Shown here piece after piece: positions 49,632-57,342 of a stretch of 64,000 nt of DNA. The notes beneath the pieces were generated by a model. It was not told where the DNA came from and did no database searches. It was given only the letters and a program-made list of their open reading frames with translations. Origin of the DNA: a virus. The number at the start of each line of letters is the position of its first letter. Within the stretch, counting starts at the first letter, position 1. Location of the stretch: positions 44,665 through 108,664 of IMG/VR virus record IMGVR_UViG_3300019487_000023; one strand, 5' to 3'. The position numbers and the translations under genes were made by a program.

Positions 49632-50411
49632 ATGGACGCAGAAATCAAAAAGAGTCTTACAGACCTGATTGATGAAACTTTGATGGAGCTCGAAGAGCTT
49701 AAGAAGTCAAAGTTCTCTGCTGCTGAGATCAAGATCGAAGGTCCTGGCGACAGCCACTTAGCTGGCAAGCCTGTGAACGGCGATCTTCATGCGAAGGCAG
49801 AAGACAAGAAGGACGAAGACGAAGAAGATAAAGACGATGACAAGGATATGGATAAGGGCGAGAACGAAAAAGCCGATCCAAATGCAGGTCATCACCAGCC
49901 AGTAGCTAAAGGCGAAAATGAGAAGGCAGACCCAAACGGTGGCCATCATCAGCCAGTAGCGAAAGCTGAGGACAAGAAGAAAGACGACGACAAAGACGAC
50001 GAGAAGAAGGATAAGGATGCCAAGGGCGGAGAACGCCATGAAGCCGAAGAGAAAAAGGCTATTGGTAAACTTGCTGACCTCGCCGGAATGAAGAAGTCCG
50101 AAGAAGAAATGCAAAGCTTGATGAAGAGCTATTTTGACGAGCGCGTAAAGCCTCTTGAAGATTCTCTCGCAAGCATTATGGATCTTGTCAAGAAAATTGC
50201 TGATCAGCCAGTGGCTCCTAAGGGTGCTACGGTTCGTACGGTTCCGTTGTTAAAGTCTACGGAAGAAGTTGAGACCCTTTCTAAGGCACAAGTTGCTACC
50301 AAGCTATTTGACCTTAAGAAGAGCGGATCTGCAGTTGATTCCTTGGATGTGACCAAGGCTGAAATGGGCCAAGATCTAGACACTATTATCAGGAAGTACA
50401 AACTTTCGTAA
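49632..50411 (+). CDS. Capsid scaffold protein (259 aa)
   Basis: Placed directly before the major capsid gene. The central region is extremely charged, mostly Asp/Glu/Lys (DKKDEDEEDKDDDKDMDKG), with a tandem 18-residue repeat (GENEKADPNAGHHQPVAK twice, ending 49971). The C-terminal half is helical (ASIMDLVKKIADQPVAPKG). Low complexity and helical character suit scaffolds, which are removed by the prohead protease before DNA packaging. AAGGAG precedes the ATG. Confidence 0.75.
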   Translation: MDAEIKKSLTDLIDETLMELEELKKSKFSAAEIKIEGPGDSHLAGKPVNGDLHAKAEDKKDEDEEDKDDDKDMDKGENEKADPNAGHHQPVAKGENEKADPNGGHHQPVAKAEDKKKDDDKDDEKKDKDAKGGERHEAEEKKAIGKLADLAGMKKSEEEMQSLMKSYFDERVKPLEDSLASIMDLVKKIADQPVAPKGATVRTVPLLKSTEEVETLSKAQVATKLFDLKKSGSAVDSLDVTKAEMGQDLDTIIRKYKLS

Positions 50412-50429
50412 TCAAAGGAGAGAACGAAA

Positions 50430-51878
50430 ATGAACGACGCACTTAACCAAGTATTGCAAGGCCTAGATCAGGGTCTCGTGTCGGGCGACGACATCGAGAA
50501 ACTGAATAAGGCTATCACCGCCGGTTACGGTGGTGCAGGCAAGCCTACTGACCTCGTCTATGGCGGAGTCCTTCAGGCTGAATCTCTCGAAGCTACGCTC
50601 AAGAGCGTTACCTTCGACATGAAGAACCTCAAGCTATGGCCAGCCATTTCGGTTGACAAAGCTTACAACCTATTCGAACAGTACAATCGTTTGATCTCGT
50701 ACGGTTCTGATAGCGCGCCATATATCGGCGAAGGTGGAGCTCCTCAAGAGGAAGATTCGACCTACGTACGTGATGGTCAGAAGATCGTGTTCTTCGGTAC
50801 TCGCCGTAGGGTCTCTCACCAGATGACCTTGGTTCGTACCACTGTGGGCGACATTGTTGCTCAACAGGCAAAAGAAGGCACGATGCATCTTCTCAAGAAC
50901 ATCGAGCGTGAAATGTATTGGGGTCATGCCCACTTCATGAATCAGCAAACCGGAGCTATGAACGGCTCTCCTGCTGACCTTCCAACTAATTCGATCGCTA
51001 TGAGCGGCGTGCTTCAGCAGCTTCTCTTCGGCGACACCGACGTTCTACAACGTTCTGGTGACTTCGAAGGATACGGCGACGCCCGTTCCATCGCTCAGGA
51101 CCTAGCCGGTAACGTGCTAGCCCAGGACGATATCGAACAGCTTGCTGTTATCGCCCTTGAGAACTTCGGTTCTCCATCGGAACTTCATATCGAACCAGCC
51201 GCTCTTTCGGCTTTCGTTAAGCAGTTCTATCCTCAGTTCCGTTCTGCCCCAGGCTTGAGCGGTCAGACTGTTGGCTACGACGTTGCAAAGGTGACCACCA
51301 CCGCTGGTAACGTTGACTTGAAGCCAAACTTGTTCCTACGCCCACGTGCAGGCGCTCGCGCTCTTGCCGTGAATGCTCAGGCCCCAGCTGCATCCTTCAC
51401 CGTAACTGGTGCAGGCGCTGGTACTGGTTCTCCTTTGGCCGCTGGTGCTTACCAGGTTAAGGTCACTGCTGTGAACGATGCGGGCGAAGGCGCTCCTGTC
51501 CAGGAAGCTGGCGGCGTGACCATCTCTGCTAACCAGAACATTGACCTCACCATCGGCTCTATCCCTGCCGGCGTTAAGTACTTCAAAGTGTACATGAGCG
51601 CTGTCGGCGGTGCAGTTGGTACCGAAAAGTTCGTCGGTAACATTGCAAACCGTGGTGCTGGCGTCTACCGTGTAAACGGTTCGAAGATGCCAGGTCTTGG
51701 TGAAGCATTCTTGCTCGATCTTGGTGCCGAGTGCATGAAGTTCAAGCAACTTGCTCCTCTAAGCAAGATCAACTTCGCTATTGTTACGACCGCACTTGAG
51801 TTCGCGATCGTGTTGTACGGAGCTCTCTTCGTCTACACGCCACGTTACAACTGCGTGTTCAAGAACATGGGCAAGTAA
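50430..51878 (+). CDS. Major capsid protein with inserted Ig-like domain (482 aa)
   Basis: Strong Shine-Dalgarno (AAAGGAGAG). HK97-fold features: an N-terminal region ending LQAESLEATLKSV, then EQYNRLISYGSDSAPYIGEG, HLLKNIEREMYWGHAHFMN (spine-helix-like) and a C-terminal beta segment FAIVLYGALFVYTPRYNCVF. Residues ~315-410 are an Ig/FN3-like insertion (AGAYQVKVTAVNDAGEGAPV ... GVKYFKVYMSAVGG). Residues 28-55 match a segment near the end of the protease. The N-terminal part is probably cleaved. A strong terminator follows. Confidence 0.9.
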   Translation: MNDALNQVLQGLDQGLVSGDDIEKLNKAITAGYGGAGKPTDLVYGGVLQAESLEATLKSVTFDMKNLKLWPAISVDKAYNLFEQYNRLISYGSDSAPYIGEGGAPQEEDSTYVRDGQKIVFFGTRRRVSHQMTLVRTTVGDIVAQQAKEGTMHLLKNIEREMYWGHAHFMNQQTGAMNGSPADLPTNSIAMSGVLQQLLFGDTDVLQRSGDFEGYGDARSIAQDLAGNVLAQDDIEQLAVIALENFGSPSELHIEPAALSAFVKQFYPQFRSAPGLSGQTVGYDVAKVTTTAGNVDLKPNLFLRPRAGARALAVNAQAPAASFTVTGAGAGTGSPLAAGAYQVKVTAVNDAGEGAPVQEAGGVTISANQNIDLTIGSIPAGVKYFKVYMSAVGGAVGTEKFVGNIANRGAGVYRVNGSKMPGLGEAFLLDLGAECMKFKQLAPLSKINFAIVTTALEFAIVLYGALFVYTPRYNCVFKNMGK

Positions 51879-51910
51879 TCCCTCCCAATAACACAATAAA
51901 AGTGTAGTAT

Positions 51911-51941
51911 AAGGCTCTGGTGGAAACACCAGGGCCTTTTT
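51911..51941 (+). terminator. Intrinsic terminator after the major capsid gene
   Basis: Stem GGCTCTGGTG / CACCAGGGCC (one G-U pair) with a GAAA tetraloop, followed by TTTTT (51937-51941). Flanking AA/TT pairs extend it. It separates the capsid operon from the thymidylate kinase promoter. Confidence 0.92.
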
Positions 51942-51960
51942 ACTTTGTAGTGTTTCTTCG

Positions 51961-51966
51961 TATAAT
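51961..51966 (+). promoter_or_regulatory. Leaderless-type -10 box for thymidylate kinase
   Basis: TATAAT ends six bases before ATG 51973, with no Shine-Dalgarno. The preceding bases TTCG are the same as those before TATAAT at 14880. Confidence 0.65.
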
Positions 51967-51972
51967 CCCTCT

Positions 51973-52632
51973 ATGAAAATGGCACGTTATATCTGTCTCG
52001 AAGGCACTGAAGGCGTAGGTAAAACCACTCAAACCCAAAAGTTGGTTGATTTCTTACGAAGCAAAGGATATAGCGTTCTTCAAACGAAAGAACCTGGGAC
52101 ACCTCTATCTCCCCTAACGATGCAACTCAGGGCCATCATGCTTGACAAACAGTACGATGCAGAGCTCACTGCTCCTGCTCGTGAATTAGTGAGTCAAGCG
52201 ATTCGTTCAATCCATCTTGAAAAAGTAGTGCAACCTGCCTTGTCGAAGTACGACTTCATCGTACAAGATAGAGGCATCTTGTCTGGTTTCTCTTATGGAA
52301 CAGCCTGTGGGAATGACCCAGATTGGCTCCAGGAGCTCACTGCGAAGATCGTCCCTGCAGACATGTATATGAACAACGGGAAGCTCCTGTATGACGATGT
52401 TATCGTTTTAACAGGTAATATATCTAAAGGGCTTGAACGTGCGCTCTCTTCTAAACAGGAGTTTGCTGCAGGGGATGCCATGGAAGCACGCGGCACGTCA
52501 TTTTTGAACTCGGCGTCCGTTAACATGATTAACATGTCAAAAGATTTTAATGCGAATGTAATTTCGGTTGATGGTAAGAACATTGACCAAGTATTCGCAG
52601 ACATTTCGGCAGCTCTTCATATCGAGGAATAA
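51973..52632 (+). CDS. tmk: Thymidylate kinase (219 aa)
   Basis: Converts dTMP to dTDP. The P-loop ICLEGTEGVGKTTQTQKLVD at residues 6-25 and VLQTKEPGTPLSPLTMQLRA carry the family's EPG element, and YDFIVQDRGILSGFSYG contains the DR motif of the nucleotide site. The length is standard for bacterial-type TMK. It has its own leaderless-type promoter. With dUTPase upstream in the window it forms a dTTP-supply path. An alternative ATG at 51979 (MARYICLEG) is possible. Confidence 0.93.
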   Translation: MKMARYICLEGTEGVGKTTQTQKLVDFLRSKGYSVLQTKEPGTPLSPLTMQLRAIMLDKQYDAELTAPARELVSQAIRSIHLEKVVQPALSKYDFIVQDRGILSGFSYGTACGNDPDWLQELTAKIVPADMYMNNGKLLYDDVIVLTGNISKGLERALSSKQEFAAGDAMEARGTSFLNSASVNMINMSKDFNANVISVDGKNIDQVFADISAALHIEE

Positions 52633-52635
52633 GCA

Positions 52636-53490
52636 GTGGCAAAAACTAAAAAGTCGCCAAAGTTCAAACGTTATGCTGCCCCAGCCAATCAACCAAAAAT
52701 TCTAGTATTCGACATTGAAACTGCTCCTATTATCGCCCATGTGTGGGGATTGTGGGAGAACAATGTTGGATTGAATCAAGTCGAGTGCGATTGGCATGTC
52801 TTGAGTTGGAGTGCGAAGTGGAAAGGCGCTCCAGAGAATGAAGTTATGTACATGGATCAACGCCATGCGAAGCGCGTTGATGATGACACAGAGATCCTTA
52901 CAGCGATCTGGGAACTGTTAGATGAAGCAGATGTTGTCATTACACAGAACGGTAAGAAGTTCGACCAGAAAAAGTTGAACGCTCGTTTTGTTATCAAGAA
53001 GATCAAAGACCGCCATCCTCCTAGCAGCTTTAAGCATGAGGACACGAGGCAGATTGCGTCTAGGCATTTTGCATTTACGAGCAACAAGCTTGAATATATG
53101 ACCGACAAGCTATGCACTAAATACAAGAAGCAGAAGCACAAGAAGTTCCCTGGTCATGAAATGTGGACAGAATGCTTGAAGGGTAATCTTGAAGCGTGGA
53201 ATGAGATGGAAGAATATAACAAGTATGACGTTCTAGCTCTAGAAGAGCTATATAACATATTGGCACCGTGGAGTGGAAACACGGGAGTGAATTTCAACCT
53301 TTACAGCGACGACCTCACCAATGTGTGTAAATGCGGTAGCAGCTCCATTATCAAGAATGGCTTCTATCATACGACTGTTGGTAGATACCAACGATACAAG
53401 TGCAAGGACTGCGGCGCTGAATCCCGCGATAGGAGCAATCTCCTTCCTAAGGACAAGCGAGAGGCATTGCAGACAAGCACCGTGAGGTAA
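52636..53490 (+). CDS. DnaQ-like 3'-5' exonuclease with C-terminal zinc ribbon (284 aa)
   Basis: Exonuclease motif I is ILVFDIETAPI (D-x-E); motif II lies near ADVVITQNGKKFDQKKLNAR, and motif III in EYNKYDVLALEELYNIL. The C-terminal ~60 residues hold a zinc ribbon (VCKCGSSSIIKNGFYHTTVG, then RYKCKDCGAESRD) like those in IS1-type transposases. It may proofread for the split polymerase, whose genes lack an obvious exonuclease domain, or process DNA ends. GTG start four bases after the kinase stop. Confidence 0.82.
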   Translation: MAKTKKSPKFKRYAAPANQPKILVFDIETAPIIAHVWGLWENNVGLNQVECDWHVLSWSAKWKGAPENEVMYMDQRHAKRVDDDTEILTAIWELLDEADVVITQNGKKFDQKKLNARFVIKKIKDRHPPSSFKHEDTRQIASRHFAFTSNKLEYMTDKLCTKYKKQKHKKFPGHEMWTECLKGNLEAWNEMEEYNKYDVLALEELYNILAPWSGNTGVNFNLYSDDLTNVCKCGSSSIIKNGFYHTTVGRYQRYKCKDCGAESRDRSNLLPKDKREALQTSTVR

Positions 53491-53493
53491 TGT

Positions 53494-54048
53494 ATGCATT
53501 TTAAAGAAATCGAGACCAAGTACTACGCAAAGGATATTGACATCAATAAGTTCGTAGATTTGGTAGAACCACTCAATCCTGAGTGGATTATGGTAAGTAG
53601 CTATGATGACTATTTTACTAATGCTGACGGTGAGTTCATTCGTTATCGCTATACGGATAATCACGGCGAGCTTACTATTAAGAGAAAAACGTCGGAACTG
53701 AATAATAACAATCGCATTGAGGTTAACCTTAAGACCTCAGGGAAGTCCTTTAAGGATGTCTCGGCTTTCGTAGATCTGTTGGGCTATAAACTCAACTTTA
53801 GCATCTATAAGACATGCAAGATTGCATTCCTGGAGAAAATCGTCCTTGTGTACTATGTTGTTTACGATAGCAAGCTTAATGAGCTTCAACGCTTTGTCGA
53901 GATCGAAGCTAAAGAACAGTATCCTTGGTCTTCTGAAGAAGAGGCTTGGCAGGAAGTAACTAAGTACGAGAAGCTTCTTGAGCCCCTGGGTATCACGCCT
54001 AAGCATCGACTTAAAAAGAGCCTATTCGAGATATTCCGAAAGTCCTGA
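53494..54048 (+). CDS. CYTH-domain protein (184 aa)
   Basis: Starts with the CYTH-type FKEIETKYYAKDIDINKFVD (E-x-E-x-K signature EIETK at residues 4-8), followed by charged beta strands expected of the tunnel fold: FIRYRYTDNHGELTIKRKTS, RIEVNLKTSGKSF and LQRFVEIEAKEQYPW. CYTH enzymes act on triphosphates such as thiamine triphosphate or inorganic polyphosphate, or make cAMP. The exact substrate cannot be told. Such proteins are rare in phages; a nucleotide-signalling role is possible. GAGGT precedes the ATG. Confidence 0.75.
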   Translation: MHFKEIETKYYAKDIDINKFVDLVEPLNPEWIMVSSYDDYFTNADGEFIRYRYTDNHGELTIKRKTSELNNNNRIEVNLKTSGKSFKDVSAFVDLLGYKLNFSIYKTCKIAFLEKIVLVYYVVYDSKLNELQRFVEIEAKEQYPWSSEEEAWQEVTKYEKLLEPLGITPKHRLKKSLFEIFRKS

Positions 54049-54121
54049 CTTTCGAAGTTTCGGCAAACTAAGCCTCTCTTAAGGTATAATCTAAGTAAGA
54101 TTTCCACCTTAGGAGAGGTAC
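54037..54121 (+). promoter_or_regulatory. Hairpin at gene end, then -10 box and structured leader
   Basis: CGAAAGT-CCTG-ACTTTCG (54037-54054) spans the CYTH stop codon. TATAAT lies at 54085-54090. CTAAG (54091-54095) can pair with CTTAG (54108-54112), whose end touches the Shine-Dalgarno AGGAGAGG (54111-54118) of the next gene. Confidence 0.5.
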
Positions 54122-54433
54122 ATGAGAACATCAAATTTAGCTAACCAGGCTCTACGCCATGCCGAAACTGGCCAGGTCTGGGAAGAAAAACTAACAAATG
54201 CAATGGGAACGGTCCAGATGGCCAGATACACGACCTATAGGGTTCGTGCTACTGGTGCCACTGTCGTTACCGTAGACGGCACTCTCGCCATGACGATGTC
54301 AACCGGCGAAGTAGCTATCTTCAACGCTGGCGGCGGCGATAACACTGATACTAAGCAATTGGTTGACGTGGTAATCACTGGCGCAGCATGCTTTCTTCAA
54401 GTCGCACGCGACAAAGATAGACCAGCATCCTAA
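54122..54433 (+). CDS. Small virion-type protein (103 aa)
   Basis: A very strong Shine-Dalgarno (AGGAGAGG) suggests high expression. The sequence (MRTSNLANQALRHAETGQVW; ATVVTVDGTLAMTMSTGEVA; GAACFLQVARDKDRPAS) is small and beta-rich, like capsid or tail surface proteins. It opens the second block of structural genes. No specific family is recognised. Confidence 0.55.
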   Translation: MRTSNLANQALRHAETGQVWEEKLTNAMGTVQMARYTTYRVRATGATVVTVDGTLAMTMSTGEVAIFNAGGGDNTDTKQLVDVVITGAACFLQVARDKDRPAS

Positions 54434-54442
54434 GGAGTGACC

Positions 54443-55528
54443 ATGGAACTGAAGAGTTTCAAGGAACTCCTTCTTAAGAAGGTTTCCGGAAATCCATATT
54501 TAGAAACGCTCATCAAGGTCGCAAAAGATGAGCTTATTGCGGACGAAGTCATCGAGTCTCTCCTTAAGATGGCCGAGCCATCCGCCGCGATGGGTCGCGG
54601 AGCGAATTCTGCTATCACTGCATATGCAGGCCAAATGGACAATTCGGACATTGAGCAGCTCCGCGACGCCCTCGCACACCATATCTCCCACTACAAGAGC
54701 GCATTGAAGCACGGTCATCGTGACGTTGCTGATAAGCATCTCGAGAAGATCATCCCAATGATGCATCTTGCAGGCAGAGCTGCACGTCACACTGGCGGTA
54801 AGCTTGCTCTAGATTACGTATCAACTACCCCTTGGGAGTCTAACTACACCACCACAGCTCGTCACCCAGATACTGGAAAATTGATCGAGGGAACAAAAGA
54901 CCTTGGTCGTAGACCTCGTAAGAGTCGTTACGGTGACATTGAGTCTCATCAACGTACAGAAGAACATCGCGGTGTTCCTGACTATCGTTACCTTGAGATG
55001 GCACCACATGCTGGACACGGTGAAACAGATAGAATGCCTCACAAAGGTGGATATCCTTTTGAAGAAGTTCAATTGGGATCTCCAAGCAAGAAGGACGCTG
55101 GACAAGCTTACCTTCCTATTGAGGATATTGCAGAAACCAAAGAGTTCACCCCTCACCCTTTTGACATGCACCCTATTCATGCGGTTGCAGACAATCCAGA
55201 ACATAAGATGTCTCCGCAAGAGAAAGAATCTTTCATTAATGCTTTGGCAGGATGGAAGAGCGGAGAACATCATAAAAACTGGCTTGCTTCTCAGAAGCAA
55301 AAGTTTCAGGCAAACCCTGATGCATATAAGACCCGTGGTCATGTAAAGCCTGGTCATCACTTCGAAGGGCTAAAGCTCCTTGATCAACCTGGACACGCTC
55401 GTGGAAAACAAAGCGAAGCGGTGTCAGGAAGTGCACCAGCTGCTCCAGCACAACCTGCGGCAACGCCAGCCATTAATACCTCAGTCCTTCCAGCATCGCT
55501 GAAGGCTAAGTATGGGATTAAGGATTAA
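54443..55528 (+). CDS. Unknown virion-region protein, His/Pro-rich (361 aa)
   Basis: ATG at 54443 has AAGGAG five bases upstream, preferred over the GTG at 54437. An N-terminal helical region (MELKSFKELLLKKVSGNPYL; EQLRDALAHHISHYKSALKH) is followed by a His/Pro-rich centre (YPFEEVQLGSPSKKDAGQAY) and an Ala/Pro-rich C-terminal linker (SGSAPAAPAQPAATPAINTS). It may be an internal head or assembly protein. No catalytic motif is visible. Confidence 0.5.
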   Translation: MELKSFKELLLKKVSGNPYLETLIKVAKDELIADEVIESLLKMAEPSAAMGRGANSAITAYAGQMDNSDIEQLRDALAHHISHYKSALKHGHRDVADKHLEKIIPMMHLAGRAARHTGGKLALDYVSTTPWESNYTTTARHPDTGKLIEGTKDLGRRPRKSRYGDIESHQRTEEHRGVPDYRYLEMAPHAGHGETDRMPHKGGYPFEEVQLGSPSKKDAGQAYLPIEDIAETKEFTPHPFDMHPIHAVADNPEHKMSPQEKESFINALAGWKSGEHHKNWLASQKQKFQANPDAYKTRGHVKPGHHFEGLKLLDQPGHARGKQSEAVSGSAPAAPAQPAATPAINTSVLPASLKAKYGIKD

Positions 55529-55530
55529 TC

Positions 55531-57342
55531 ATGCCAGCATTCATTCGCAATAAGTCAGATGAAGCTAGATGGAGCAAAGCAAAGGCTGCTGCTTCTAAAT
55601 CTAAGAAGAAAGAGGAATCTTCGTTCACGGACCAAGATTGGGCTCTTACCAACCATATTTATCATCAGATGACTAAGAATGAAGAGTTTGAGAAGAAGTT
55701 ACAAGAAGTAGTGGAGTTTTCGAAGTCCACAAAAGATGAAGCAATCTTATCTGAGGTCATCGCCTTGCTTGAAAAAGCACGTCGTCGCGCTTCAGATGAA
55801 ATGCCCGATGAGGACGAGGATCCGCAGGATTTCTCTGAAGATCAGGGTTTTAGAGAATTTGATCCCGACGCTGAAGAGTCTGAGGGAGACAAATGGTTAA
55901 ATGAAAACGATCCAGAGAGGAATCAAGATGACGATGAAGAAACTGAAGAAGAAGATCCATACTATGATGAGTATGGTCCAGAAGATGATGAAGAAGCTCA
56001 TCAAGAAGATCCAGAAGTGGACGAAGAAGAGCAACCTGTCGAGTCAGATGAAGAATCTGATGAGCCTGAAGCTGAGGCTGAACTGCCTGTGTCCGGCGCT
56101 GAAGAAGTGCGACCAGAAGTGTCCGTGCCCAGTGTGTCATCTGAAGAAGAGCCACAAGAAGAAGTAAGTTCTAAGGGCGGTCGCTTCCCACAACCTTCAA
56201 AAGAAGATATCATCGGTATGCGCGAGTACACGCGTCCATGGGAACGTCGTGCTCGCGATACTCAACGTCTTCAAGCTGAAGCTCATAAGAATCCAGTTCT
56301 TCACCATGAAGGACAGATTGTTGAAGCTCACAACGCTTCCCACAAGGATCGTCAAGCTGCGTATGACAAGATGACCGCATCTCCTGAGTATCAAAATGCT
56401 GACCCAATCACTCAAATGGAAATGGACTCTAAGTTCCATACCGATTGGCACGCCCAGAATCCAGAGTACCTATCTAATGCCGTAAGTTCACACAGTGAAG
56501 CGCATCAGAGAGGAAGAAAGGCTAAAGATGTTCATGCTGCTGCGAAGGATGAGCAAATTCGCCATATTCTTTCTGGAGGAGCTCAGCCTGAGACTGGTAT
56601 GTCAGCTGAGGAAGCTCTACAGCACATTGGCGGCGCTAAAGGTGAAGAAGGTACTGAAGGAAGTATCGGACAAGATAGAGCTGCTAGTTTTGCTGCTGGT
56701 AATAAGGATTTTATTGACCAGTATGCGAAGAACTATGCGCAAAAACAAAAGAAACCCGTTTCTCTAGAAGAGATGGAAAACTACGACGAAGGTAGCCAAA
56801 AGGACATTGGTCGTATCCTAGGCGAGCATCCTAATCTTAAGGATCCTGCCAAGAAAGCTAAAGTTGATCAGTTCTTTAAGCAATACCATCCATTGATTAG
56901 CATGAGTGCGTCTCGCGTCATGAATAAGCTAGGTCTTGATCCTCGCAAGGGCGACATTGACCTTGGTATGTTACATGAAGCCGGTATGCATGGTTTGTTC
57001 CAAGCTATCAACGATTATGAGCACGAAAACCCTTCAAAGGCTAGCTTTGCTACTCATGCAGGCAATAAGATTCGTGGCTTGATGCAAACTGCATTGAGAA
57101 ACCACGATCAAATTCCTGCTGAGATTCGTCAGGCTGCAAAGAAGTTCCATCAGGGTAAAGCTGCTCCAGCAACTCCAGTTGCGGCGCCCGCACAGCCTGA
57201 AGCACCAAAACCAAAGGTTGATTTGCACCAGATGTGGTCATCTCATCCAAAGGGCGCTGACATGTCTGACCGCTTGAAGCGCATTGAGACTGGTCGTGCC
57301 ACACAAGCAATTAAGAAGCCACCTACGGGAGGTCAACAGTAA
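55531..57342 (+). CDS. Very acidic protein with sigma region-2-like domain (603 aa)
   Basis: Residues ~85-215 are almost all Glu/Asp. Residues ~448-535 align with sigma-70 region 2: FFKQYHPLISMSASRVM, LHEAGMHGLFQAINDYEHEN and KASFATHAGNKIRGLMQTAL parallel E. coli DLIQEGNIGLMKAVDKFEY ... KFSTYATWWIRQAI. The WW pair and base-reading Gln/Thr of region 2.4 are replaced (GNKIRG, then LMQ). The C-terminus is Pro/Ala-rich and basic. It lies among structural genes and could be a packaged transcription modifier or a repurposed fold. Confidence 0.6.
   Translation: MPAFIRNKSDEARWSKAKAAASKSKKKEESSFTDQDWALTNHIYHQMTKNEEFEKKLQEVVEFSKSTKDEAILSEVIALLEKARRRASDEMPDEDEDPQDFSEDQGFREFDPDAEESEGDKWLNENDPERNQDDDEETEEEDPYYDEYGPEDDEEAHQEDPEVDEEEQPVESDEESDEPEAEAELPVSGAEEVRPEVSVPSVSSEEEPQEEVSSKGGRFPQPSKEDIIGMREYTRPWERRARDTQRLQAEAHKNPVLHHEGQIVEAHNASHKDRQAAYDKMTASPEYQNADPITQMEMDSKFHTDWHAQNPEYLSNAVSSHSEAHQRGRKAKDVHAAAKDEQIRHILSGGAQPETGMSAEEALQHIGGAKGEEGTEGSIGQDRAASFAAGNKDFIDQYAKNYAQKQKKPVSLEEMENYDEGSQKDIGRILGEHPNLKDPAKKAKVDQFFKQYHPLISMSASRVMNKLGLDPRKGDIDLGMLHEAGMHGLFQAINDYEHENPSKASFATHAGNKIRGLMQTALRNHDQIPAEIRQAAKKFHQGKAAPATPVAAPAQPEAPKPKVDLHQMWSSHPKGADMSDRLKRIETGRATQAIKKPPTGGQQ

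Noticed and set aside
49758-50114. Hydrophobic minus-strand frame resembling a membrane protein
   Set aside because: It is the complement of the Asp/Lys-rich scaffold; GAC/GAA/AAG codons read backwards give Val/Phe/Leu runs.
54821-55360. 179-codon minus-strand open frame
   Set aside because: Antisense to a well-supported gene with Shine-Dalgarno; composition is that of a reversed His/Lys-rich coding sequence.
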